Positions 56,201-64,000 of a stretch of 64,000 bases of DNA are shown in pieces (the stretch's first letter is position 1; each line of letters starts with the position of its first letter). The position numbers were made by a program, and so were the translations under genes. This DNA is from Woeseiaceae bacterium (lineage in GTDB: Bacteria; Pseudomonadota; Gammaproteobacteria; Steroidobacterales; Woeseiaceae): contig JANQLK010000029.1 of the NCBI GenBank assembly GCA_028280615.1, positions 1 to 64,000 of the forward strand, written 5' to 3'. The notes below the pieces were generated by a model. That model saw only the letters and a program-made list of their open reading frames with translations. It was not told the DNA's origin and did not search any database.

Positions 56201-56415
56201 AGAACGCGCCGTACGCGACCAGCGTCGGCGGCAGCTGGTCGTCCGGCGTCATTTCGGCGATCGCGATGGACGGCGGCAACGGCGGATGGCCGATCCTGTA
56301 TGGTTCGAGTCCCCTGGCCGGCGGACAACTCGACGTAGCCTATGACGAAGATCAGCTTCGCGATAGCGAACGCACGCACATCACCGAAGAAGTGGCCTAT
56401 TTCCTCGTGGAGTAG
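50224..56415 (+). CDS. Giant exported chimera: copper-radical oxidase domain plus di-heme cytochrome c domain
   Basis: The product has 2063 residues. Order: signal peptide (1-22), PA14 (about 24-155), galactose/glyoxal-oxidase propeller (about 170-535), DUF1929 domain (about 540-640), discoidin-like domain (643-787), repeat module R1 (798-1070), PKD (about 1075-1158), YncE-like propeller (about 1165-1515), di-heme cytochrome c domain (about 1533-1785; CASCH 1558-1562, CGSCH 1690-1694, SPYLHDGS), repeat module R2 (1792-2063). Copper/radical residues align with galactose oxidase: Cys231 (MFC), Tyr279 (RWY), Tyr492-His493 (RNYHSI) and His579 (STTH). The oxidase would oxidise an alcohol or aldehyde with H2O2 release; the heme domain could use the peroxide or carry electrons. 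An AGGGAG site precedes the ATG, and a MauG-like gene overlaps the 3' end. The tryptophan near the galactose oxidase copper is not evident. Confidence 0.9.
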   Translation: MWRRNLLAILTVGLLGAHAAHADYNYEYYEGSWSVLPDFDALTPVATGTVADFDISVRLRDSQYGFRYTGTVTVAVADTYTFYTTSDDGSQLFIDTTLVVDNDGLHAPRTASGTISLSEGTYPITVTFFEQGGGEVLSVAWSSTSSGQQPIPADGVIGAPPDRAADGSWGPVIPWPHVAVSAANLPDGRVLTWSGSERATWPSTEQTYSGTWDPATGEFIEVFHDGHNMFCAHLAMAEDGRVFVNGGRNQTNSPWTSLFDYRNDSWEQIENMASGGRWYPTTIALTDGDMFTAIGTATNQRYPDRWNPDEGWRIQTGIDFNDMVLTDYFSSGSHGESRWWPLLHVAPNGKVFHSGPTPQMHWINPARNGSYEPVGGAFTDFYHKHGTTVMYDEGKLLTAGGWIAGNNTSSTNQAFTVDLNGPTPVVQATTPMLYPRKFQNGVILPTGEVLVVGGNTSGRKFSDDGAVMVPEVWDPETEIWRELAPMSIPRNYHSIALLLTDGTVLAAGSGYNSNSIPASTHQDGQVFSPPYLYDAAGNPAVRPAITNGAGIVETGSTFNVLTSEAIDYFSMIKMSSTTHGLNTDVRFLKPDFAASGTNSYDVTLHANPNVATPGYWMLFAVNAEGVPSEAHVVRITAVDTRYENLALSGTVSQSSDADGTSGASNAIDGDLSGHPGSNSLAATSSDAEAWWEIDLGQLYDIDTLRLWNRTDCCADELTDFHVFISADPFVSTSVAATLAQPGVVDVFNAGPAPRQLDLSGAATGRYVRVQRTTAGPLYLAEVQAFGELAPEPPPPPAVIKAENGVLDDVGSSWQTVTLSQSFANPVVIATPRYDASKLPAVTRVRNAAGDQFDVRVQNPSDVPLTGYGVDYVVVEAGVYDNGDVRMEAQTFVSTVTDEDGSWLAQSRGYQQSYTNPVVVGQVMSDNDPDWSVFWASNGVTSDPPNAASLYAGKHVAEDSDVTRAAETIGYLVIESGTGLIGDIAFEASVGADIIEGVTEAPAPYTYSLSNPFEVAVVSSAAMDGTNGGWPVRYDDPGLSDTTLGLGIDEDQILDSERVRTTDQVAYLAMERSITGLDVELVVTTPAPGGQDVTFTVNATGPGELTYSFNFGDGDTPFSTSNTASHAFDTPGRHTISVTVRDGDGNEETLTFTQLVHLPLTASAPTASSSITYHAARDEVWSVNPDNDLVSVIDANMDAIVASIPVPDEPRSVTVAPDGRVWVASKGAATLSVIDPAVGYSVAAMHFLPVGSQPHGVVVSGSAAYVALEATDEVMSVDVISGAELARATVGDRPRHLSLSASGNQLYASLFVTPTLPGEASDAPVVDDGSTLYGGVVKVLDPSTLGELSSITLQHSNRLVSEHSGPGVPNYLGPAVISPDGTSAWVPSKQDNILAGALRGGQGMTFDQTVRAISSRVDLATGLEDFVMRVDHDNASVASNAAFGPFGIHLFTALEGNREVAVSDVFSGVEILRFDVGRAPQGLAASPDGTRLYVQNFMDRSVSVVDVASLLHSGGVAATPIATLTTVASDALAPDVLLGKQLFYDSRDDRLAALDYMSCASCHSEGSDDGRIWDFTGVGEGLRNTVSLEGRAGMGHGFLHWSANFDEVQDFEAQIRNFAGGTGLMDDASFNTGTRSEPLGDPKAGISADLDALAAYISSLDATPASPFRALDGSLTADAQAGAVLFETEGCGSCHTISTLTDSSDGSGLHDVGTITADSGQRLGGPLTGIDTPTLLGVWATSPYLHDGSAATLEDAVAAHSGISLTTVELNQLGTLMRELEDGSELAPQTGVRLASGVLTGVGSGWQTVTLPETYNDMVVVATVQYDGSAAPAVARVRNASGDRFDVRVQNPGEAALSGYVVHYLAVEAGVYTEAEHGITMEAVKVSSSTVDRSGSWSGDPRGYQQAYASPIVLGQVMTANDARWSVFWASNGVRQNPPSPSSLSVGKHIGEDPDRSRSTETLGYVVVEAGAASVDGVSVLAGKTSDFVEGLLQNAPYATSVGGSWSSGVISAIAMDGGNGGWPILYGSSPLAGGQLDVAYDEDQLRDSERTHITEEVAYFLVE

Positions 56416-58018
56416 GCTTTCAGGCAACGCCGCAGGGCGAAAACGCCGGCCAGGGGTGCGGACCGGCGCCGCCATCATCCTGCTCGTCGCGCTCGGCGCG
56501 CGAGCGGACGCGCAGCTGCTCGGCGGCGAGGCCTGGGAGACCCGATCGGAGCAGTTCGAGCTGCCGGCGCGTCTCGAGCCGCAGAGCGGCCGGGTACGGA
56601 TTGCCGATTTCCAGCGCTGGGTCATCACGCTCGAGACCGCCGGCGGCGATCCCGTCCAGCGCGCGCGCATGCAGATCGACGGCGGCATGCCGGCCCACGG
56701 CCACGGCCTTCCGACACAGCCCGAGGTCACCGAGTACCTGGGGGACGGCCGCTACCTCATCGAAGGCCTGCGCTTCAACATGAGCGGCGAGTGGGTGCTC
56801 ATGTTCGCGCTCGAGATGCCCGAGGGCCGCGACGTCGTGGCGTTCAGGCTCGATCTCGACGCGCTCTCGGCCGACGAGCGGTCGCTGGCCGGGTCGCTCG
56901 CCGTTCCGCGGAGCGGGCCGCCGCCGTCGGTTTCCAATCGCTACGCCGACAATGCCGGCGCCGCGGCGCTGGGCGAACGGCTGTTCTTCGATCCGGGCTT
57001 CAGCCCGGACGGCAGCCTGTCCTGCGCGACCTGCCACGAACCCGACCGCTATTTCACCGACGGCAAGGCACGGGCCGAGGGCGTGCATCGCACGGGGCGG
57101 CACACGCCGACGGTGGTCGGCACGGGCTACCAGACCTGGTTCTACTGGGACGGGCGGCGCGATTCGCTGTGGTCGCAGGCGCTCGTGCCGTTCGAGGCGC
57201 CCGACGAGATGGGCGGCAGCCGCACCCGGGTCGTGCGGCGGATCGCGACCGACCCGGGCTATCGAGCGGCATACGAGGCGCTGTTCGGTCCGGTTCCCGC
57301 GAGCGTCGCGGCCGGGCGTTTCCCGGAGCACGCGGGGCCGCTCGGCGATTCGGCGATGCGCGATGCGTGGTTCCGGATTTCCGATCCGGTGCGCCGCGAC
57401 ATCAATCGCGTCTACGTCAACCTGGGCAAGGCGCTCGAGGCCTACCAGCGCACGCTCGACATACCGCGCTCGCGTTTCGACGACTACGCGGATGCGCTGG
57501 CGGCCGGGGACTCCGATGCGAAGCGGCTCCTGTCGCGCGACGAGCGCGCGGGCTTAAGGCTGTTTCTAGACGTCGAGAAGACCACCTGCCTGCGCTGCCA
57601 CAACGGGCCCCGGTTCACGAACGACGGCTTCAGCAACATTGGCACCGGCTCGTTCGAAGGCGACAACCTGGATTTCGGCCGCGTGTTCGGCCTGCGCGCC
57701 GTCATGACCGACGAGTTCAACTGCCTGGGGCCTTACAGCGACGCCAGGCCCGACGACTGCAAGCACCTGCGCTTCCTGAACCGTAGCGCCCACGTTCCGC
57801 TCGAGGGTGCGTTCAAGGTGCCGAGTTTGCGAAACGTCGCCAACACGGCGCCGTACATGCACGACGGGCGCTTCGATGATCTCACGGCCGTTCTCGAGCA
57901 CTACCGAAACCCACCCGCGTCGGCGGGCGATCATGAGCTCGTGGCGCTCGACCTGAGCGATCGCGAGCTGCGCCAGCTCGTTGCCTTTCTCGGGACGCTG
58001 TCGGCGAAACCGAACTAG
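56342..58018 (+). CDS. MauG/cytochrome c peroxidase-like di-heme protein with FixH-like N-terminal domain
   Basis: The 558-codon frame overlaps the preceding gene by 74 bases. A GTG at 56456 would start directly at a normal signal peptide (TGAAIILLVALGARADAQ) and is an attractive alternative start. After the signal comes a YtkA/FixH-like beta domain (about 85-170; MPAHGHGLPTQPEV, LRFNMSGEWVLMF), then two c-heme sites CATCH (228-232) and CLRCH (416-420) with family motifs RHTPTVVGTG and TAPYMHDGRFDDL. The likely role is peroxide reduction or oxidative maturation of the upstream protein, as MauG does for methylamine dehydrogenase. Confidence 0.9.
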   Translation: MTKISFAIANARTSPKKWPISSWSRLSGNAAGRKRRPGVRTGAAIILLVALGARADAQLLGGEAWETRSEQFELPARLEPQSGRVRIADFQRWVITLETAGGDPVQRARMQIDGGMPAHGHGLPTQPEVTEYLGDGRYLIEGLRFNMSGEWVLMFALEMPEGRDVVAFRLDLDALSADERSLAGSLAVPRSGPPPSVSNRYADNAGAAALGERLFFDPGFSPDGSLSCATCHEPDRYFTDGKARAEGVHRTGRHTPTVVGTGYQTWFYWDGRRDSLWSQALVPFEAPDEMGGSRTRVVRRIATDPGYRAAYEALFGPVPASVAAGRFPEHAGPLGDSAMRDAWFRISDPVRRDINRVYVNLGKALEAYQRTLDIPRSRFDDYADALAAGDSDAKRLLSRDERAGLRLFLDVEKTTCLRCHNGPRFTNDGFSNIGTGSFEGDNLDFGRVFGLRAVMTDEFNCLGPYSDARPDDCKHLRFLNRSAHVPLEGAFKVPSLRNVANTAPYMHDGRFDDLTAVLEHYRNPPASAGDHELVALDLSDRELRQLVAFLGTLSAKPN

Positions 58019-58750
58019 TCAGCGGGCAACGTTGAATCTCGCGCGCAGGTAGCGTCCGTTCTCGAGTTCCTCGAAGATGGCGTACGCGAAGTCTTCGCGC
58101 GAGATACCCGACGGCGTACCGTCCGCGTCCCGCAGCAGTTCGTCGCCGCCCCAGCGAATTTGCTCCGTGCGTCCTTCGAGCCTGAGACCGTTCGGCGGCG
58201 ACGCGACGGTCCAGTTGACGCCGCGGCTCTCGCGAAACCGGTCGAGCGCGATCTGGTGGCCGTGGAACATCGCGTAGTACTCGTGCGATTCCGGCACCCG
58301 GCCGAGTTCGAGCAGCGTCTTGCCGTCTTCGTAGATCAGCGTGAACAGGTTGCCGACGAAGACCAGCCGCGGTCCATCGTCGCCCAGCGGCGCGAGGACG
58401 TCGATGAGGCTGCTGGCCGATAGGGCCGCGATGTAGTTGGCCGGGTCCTCGTCTCGCGGCGTCCCGCCGATGGAGACGATGATCGCATCGTGCCCGGCGA
58501 CGAGTTCGGCCGTCTGCTCCCGGTCGAGGATGTCGCCCGCAACGACGTCGATCCGGTCGGCGCGGTCCGCCAGTCGGGCGGGGTCGCGCGTTACGCCCGT
58601 AACGCCGTAGCCGCGCGCGAGCGCCTCGTCGACGATGTGCTGGCCGATGCGGCCGCTCGCGCCGTAGATCAGCACGCGCTCGACGTCATCGGCGGACGCG
58701 GCGGCAGCGGTCAGTACGATGCCCAGCAAAAGGGCCAAGCGTCGGATCAT
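58019..58750 (-). CDS. Exported-looking NAD(P)-binding (NmrA-like) protein
   Basis: The 243-residue product has a clear signal-peptide-like N-terminus (MIRRLALLLGIVLTAAAASA) followed directly by a Rossmann fold with VLIYGASGRIGQHIV and a typical TGVTRDPARL continuation. The C-terminal GISREDFAYAIFEEL is characteristic of NAD(P)H-binding SDR-like proteins. Such proteins normally work in the cytoplasm, where NAD(P) is available, so export or membrane anchoring is odd. Its stop codon abuts that of the MauG-like gene with no intervening base. Confidence 0.82.
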   Translation of the reverse strand: MIRRLALLLGIVLTAAAASADDVERVLIYGASGRIGQHIVDEALARGYGVTGVTRDPARLADRADRIDVVAGDILDREQTAELVAGHDAIIVSIGGTPRDEDPANYIAALSASSLIDVLAPLGDDGPRLVFVGNLFTLIYEDGKTLLELGRVPESHEYYAMFHGHQIALDRFRESRGVNWTVASPPNGLRLEGRTEQIRWGGDELLRDADGTPSGISREDFAYAIFEELENGRYLRARFNVAR

Positions 58751-58968
58751 CGTGTGCTTCCAGTGGCGTCAGGGGAGGGAGATTCTGTCATTGTGCTCGA
58801 TTGCGGGGCAATCGGCCGCGAAACCTTTCGTCGCGCCCGCGGCACGCCTCGCCGTCCCGCGCCCCTTGCAACCAGGTCTCCGCCCCAGACATCAAAGTCA
58901 AGTCTTGGGCGGCCCGGCCGGCAGGAATCCGCTATGCTTGCCCACCCGCATCCAGGAGAGCCCCCAAG

Positions 58969-61167
<2,199 letters not shown>

Positions 61168-61181
61168 CTAGCCCGCATCCG

Positions 61182-62210
61182 TCACCGATTCGCTGGCCCC
61201 GTGGAATCGCGCACGATCAGGCTCGGCTGCAGCCGGATCACGAGCGGGTCGCGGTCCTTGCCGTCGATCGAGTCGAACAGGATGCTCGTGGCCTGTGAGC
61301 CCATCTCGTATTTCGGGATCTTGACGGTCGTGAGCGCGGGGACCATCCTCGACAGCATCGGGATGTCATTGCCGCCCACGACCGAGACGTCGCCGGGCAC
61401 GCTGCGACCGGCAGCCTCCAGCGCATCGATACACCCCAGTGCAATGAGGTCGTTGCCGGCGACGATGGCCGTGAACTCGCCGCCGCGTTCGAGAAGCCGC
61501 GCGCAGGCCGCGCGGCCTTCTTCTACCGTGAACTTCTTCGTGGACTCGACGAACGTCGCGTCGAGGTCGTGAAGTTTCATGTAGGCTTCGAACGAGCGCT
61601 TTCTCGACGCCCCGGTCGATGTATCGAGCGGGCCGGCGATGTGCGCGATCTTCGAGTGCCCGAGACCGAGCAGATGATCGAGCGCCGCACGAACGCCGAA
61701 GTCCTCGTCGACGACGACCGCGTTGACGCCGGTCTCGCCGACGGTGCGATTGACGAGCACGAACGGAATTCCGTTGCGCTTGCACTCCTCGACGATCGGG
61801 TCGTCGAGCCGCGCCGTCGCGATGATCATGCCCTCGATCGCGCGGCCCTGCATCATGCGAAACGCACTTTGTTCCTTCATCGCGGCGTCGTCGGTATTCG
61901 AAATGATGACCGTGTATCCCTGCGCCTCGGCGACGTCCTGGATGCCGCGCAGGATCGGCGGGAACACGGGGTTCGTGATATCGGGCACGAGCACGCCGAC
62001 CGCGAACGAGCGATTGCGGCGCAGCGCGGATGCGGCGATGTTCGGCGTATAGCCGAGCTTCTGGGCCGCATTCTCGACCTGGCGCACGACCTTGGGCGAG
62101 ATCTTGCGCCTCTGCTCGGCGTCGAGCGCGCGGGACACCGTGGAGTGATGCACACCCACGAGGTTGGCGATATCCCGGATTGTCGGCTTTTTCTTTTGCG
62201 CGCCGGCCAC
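61182..62210 (-). CDS. LacI/GalR-family transcriptional regulator
   Basis: The 342-residue product has an N-terminal HTH (TIRDIANLVGVHHSTVSRA, about 10-28), the hinge KLGYTPNIAASAL and a periplasmic-binding-like sensor domain (VGVLVPDITNPVF to the C-terminus). It would be a repressor released by a sugar or similar effector. It starts 11 bases after the TauE-like gene, so the two form an operon. A shared 24-bp operator-like sequence lies upstream of that operon and of the divergent receptor gene at 63370. Confidence 0.93.
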   Translation of the reverse strand: MAGAQKKKPTIRDIANLVGVHHSTVSRALDAEQRRKISPKVVRQVENAAQKLGYTPNIAASALRRNRSFAVGVLVPDITNPVFPPILRGIQDVAEAQGYTVIISNTDDAAMKEQSAFRMMQGRAIEGMIIATARLDDPIVEECKRNGIPFVLVNRTVGETGVNAVVVDEDFGVRAALDHLLGLGHSKIAHIAGPLDTSTGASRKRSFEAYMKLHDLDATFVESTKKFTVEEGRAACARLLERGGEFTAIVAGNDLIALGCIDALEAAGRSVPGDVSVVGGNDIPMLSRMVPALTTVKIPKYEMGSQATSILFDSIDGKDRDPLVIRLQPSLIVRDSTGPANR

Positions 62211-62221
62211 TATGGCGGTCC

Positions 62222-62980
62222 TCAGGTTGCCAGTGTCGCGACGCCACCGTCGTAAAGCAGCTTTGCTCCCGACACGAAGAGCAGCACGTAAATTGCCCGA
62301 TAGATCACGGAGGGGTCAAGTTTACGTATCAGCCAGTAGCCTAAGCGCACACCGACGGGCGCCAGCGGCAGCAGCACGAGGGCGGTCAGCAGGCTGCTGG
62401 AATCGAATTGCCCGAGGTAGGTGTAGGGCACGAGTTTGACGAAGTTGAGCACCGCGAAAAAGATCCCGAGTGTGCCGACCAGCGTCAGTTTGTCGAGTTT
62501 CTTCGACAACAGGTAGACCGACACTGGCGGACCGCCCGCGTGAATGTGGGTGCTCGTGAAGCCGGCGATCACGCCCCAGAAGTATCCGCTGCCGTCGCGG
62601 GCCAGGAACTCGTCGCTCGCGCCCTTGAACAGCCAGAATTGAAGGCAGAATGCGACCGCTATGCCGCCGACCAGGATTCTCAGGTAGTCGGTCGGCAGCG
62701 TGCCCATCATGAACGAGCCGATCAGCACGCCGATCAGAGCGGCCGGAACGACGATCTTGAGGCTCGGCCGGTCGAAGTCGCCGCGGTAGAGCATGATCAC
62801 GTGTATGTCCATGACGCAGATGATCGGCAACAGGATCGCCGCCGCCGTCAGCGGGTCGATCGTCAGGGTCATGAGCGGGACCGCCAGCGCGCCCGCCGCG
62901 CCGCCGAGGCCGCCCTTGGCCATGCCGTAAAGGAGCACGGCCGGCACTGCCGCGAGGTAAAAGAGCGGGTCGGTGATCAA
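62222..62980 (-). CDS. TauE/SafE-family membrane transporter
   Basis: The family sequence begins at LITDPLFYLAAVPAVLLYGMAKGG and runs to the end with about eight membrane segments, including the duplicated family motif GMAKGGLGGAAG and the second half GFTSTHIHAGGPPVSVYLL. The frame is open far upstream, without protein-like composition, and no ATG lies near the first helix. I chose a TTG at 62980 (252 residues, the usual length), with low confidence in the exact start. The family exports or imports sulfonates or small organic anions; the substrate is unknown. Confidence 0.85.
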   Translation of the reverse strand: MITDPLFYLAAVPAVLLYGMAKGGLGGAAGALAVPLMTLTIDPLTAAAILLPIICVMDIHVIMLYRGDFDRPSLKIVVPAALIGVLIGSFMMGTLPTDYLRILVGGIAVAFCLQFWLFKGASDEFLARDGSGYFWGVIAGFTSTHIHAGGPPVSVYLLSKKLDKLTLVGTLGIFFAVLNFVKLVPYTYLGQFDSSSLLTALVLLPLAPVGVRLGYWLIRKLDPSVIYRAIYVLLFVSGAKLLYDGGVATLAT

Positions 62981-63040
62981 CGTTGCGGTCCATTCCGATG
63001 GCGGGGCTAAGCCCTTCTCCTGGCAGCATAGCGAAAAATG

Positions 63041-63064
63041 CACTCGTGTGCATATATGTGCCGC
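63041..63064. promoter_or_regulatory. Operator-like element upstream of the TauE-lacI operon
   Basis: CACTCGTGTGCATATATGTG followed by CCGC matches the element at 63317-63340 at 19 of 24 positions, without gaps. It lies about 60-85 bases upstream of the proposed TauE start and is probably the binding site of the LacI-type regulator encoded in the same operon. The remainder of the gap 62981-63369 holds no gene that I could support. Confidence 0.55.
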
Positions 63065-63279
63065 AATTCGCGACCCGACCGGCTCGCTGCCTCGTCCGGA
63101 GAATCGTACGCCGCAAGAAGGCTTCGGAGCCGCCGATCTGATCGCCGAGGGTGACAAGAGGCCGGATATACGAATAAAATCTAATTGAATCAGTTCTTTA
63201 ATTGCTACCCACGGCCGATACGGGAAGCTGCATGACGCCACAGGCGATTCGTCAATCCCGGAAGCGCAGATGCGCACGT

Positions 63280-63340
63280 TTGCATTAACGTTCGTTCCGC
63301 GTATACTTGTCCGTAACACACGTGTGCACATACGTGTCGG
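63280..63340 (+). promoter_or_regulatory. Promoter and operator-like element of the fourth receptor gene
   Basis: A plausible sigma-70 promoter, TTGCAT and TATACT with 16 bases between, ends at about 63306. It is followed by CACACGTGTGCACATACGTG and TCGG (63317-63340), the second copy of the 24-bp element. The first part is a perfect 10-bp palindrome (CACACGTGTG). Binding of a LacI-type repressor just after the start of transcription would block the receptor gene, which begins about 30 bases further on. Confidence 0.55.
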
Positions 63341-63369
63341 TTACGTCTTTGAAAATCTGGGGGGATGCA

Positions 63370-64000
63370 GTGATCACGAATGCGAAACTCTCTCACTACG
63401 CAACGCGCCTGGCGGCCGTAGTGACCGGCCTCGCGGTCTACGCGGGCCACCAACCCGCGGCGCTCGCGCAGCAGTCGAATCAGCAGAGCCGCTCGACCAT
63501 CGAGGAAATTACGGTATCGGCACGTCGCGTCGAGGAAAGCCTTCAGGACGCGGCCGTGACGGTCACGGCGTTGGACGGCAACTTCCTGAACGAGCAGGGC
63601 ATCAACTCGGTGAACGACGTCGTGCTGTTCTCGCCCGGCGCCAACTTCACGGCCTTCAACAAGATGCAGGCGGAGTTCAGCCTGCGCGGCGTCTCGTCGC
63701 AGTCCGAGGGCGCATCGGGCGACTCGTCGATCGTCACAGTTATCGACAACGTCGTCGTGTCCAAGGAATTCATGAAGAACCCGACGTTCTTCGACATGGA
63801 GCGCGTCGAGATCCTGCGCGGGCCGCAGGGCACGACCTTCGGCCGCAACGCATCGTCGGGCCTGATTCACCTCATCTCCAAGCGACCGACCTTTGACAAC
63901 AGCATCGGCGTCCTGGCCGACGTCGGCAATCGCGACATCCTGAATCTCGAGGGCTTCGTCAACGGCGCCATCTCGGAAAACCTGGCCGGCCGTTTCGCGG
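63370..64000 (+). CDS. TonB-dependent receptor, 5' part (runs off the window)
   Basis: The open frame starts with GTG behind a GGGGGGA site and has no stop to the window end (about 210 codons). It encodes a signal peptide (ending around PAALAQQ), a TonB-box region IEEITVSARRVEESLQDAAV, and a plug with LRGVSS and MERVEILRGPQGTTFGRNASSGLIHLIS. The receptor style resembles those found with LacI regulators for carbohydrate or other organic substrates. It is the third gene likely governed by the local LacI protein. Confidence 0.92.
   Translation, partial: MITNAKLSHYATRLAAVVTGLAVYAGHQPAALAQQSNQQSRSTIEEITVSARRVEESLQDAAVTVTALDGNFLNEQGINSVNDVVLFSPGANFTAFNKMQAEFSLRGVSSQSEGASGDSSIVTVIDNVVVSKEFMKNPTFFDMERVEILRGPQGTTFGRNASSGLIHLISKRPTFDNSIGVLADVGNRDILNLEGFVNGAISENLAGRFA

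Overview
The window is a stretch of high-GC bacterial chromosome. The gene content points to a gammaproteobacterium, perhaps of the Xanthomonadales, Steroidobacterales or Woeseiales type: four TonB-dependent receptors, two FecI/FecR pairs, exported S9, S10 and M24 peptidases, a DUF885 protein, Tat-exported redox and PLP enzymes, and a LacI-controlled receptor. That placement is inferred from gene families only. I saw no transposase, phage gene, CRISPR array or rRNA. One tRNA (Met, CAT) opens the window.

Layout. 1-9 kb: tRNA and terminator; a membrane-anchored NAD(P)-binding protein; a three-gene GerW/DUF2953/small-protein operon; a large MscK-like channel; a prolyl oligopeptidase. 8.9-16.3 kb: a complete iron-siderophore type locus on the minus strand (FecI, FecR, STN-type receptor, binding protein, FecCD permease, ATPase, the transporter genes coupled by ATGA overlaps). 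16.4-22.6 kb: a DUF418 protein, a Zur-box controlled zigA-DUF1826 pair, a Tat-exported flavoprotein, a DUF418 remnant and an M24 peptidase. 22.9-33 kb: a second uptake locus, with FecI/FecR on the plus strand converging on receptor, lipoprotein binding protein, permease, ATPase and a second binding protein, followed upstream by a decayed binding-protein fragment and an S10 carboxypeptidase. The receptor and the carboxypeptidase carry near-identical duplicated promoters, and the first receptor has the same core motif (ACGGGT-N15-CGTC).

33-45 kb: eda, a lipase-like lipoprotein, then a long minus-strand operon reading small His/Cys protein, receptor, ABC ATPase, two DUF3526-type permeases, a DUF5916 barrel protein and a Tat-exported class V aminotransferase. 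This operon looks like a coherent, uncharacterised envelope system. 45.5-50 kb: a DUF885 protein, a DadA-like flavoprotein and a second Tat-exported class V aminotransferase.

50.2-58 kb: a 2063-residue exported chimera joins PA14, a galactose/glyoxal-oxidase domain with all copper and radical residues in place, a discoidin-like domain, a PKD domain, a YncE-like propeller and a di-heme cytochrome c domain, with one ~270-residue module present twice. It is followed by an overlapping MauG-like di-heme peroxidase. This pair is the most unusual content of the window. 58-64 kb: an exported Rossmann protein, a lipoprotein prolyl oligopeptidase, a LacI regulator with a TauE-like permease, and the start of a fourth receptor. 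The permease and receptor genes share a 24-bp operator-like sequence.
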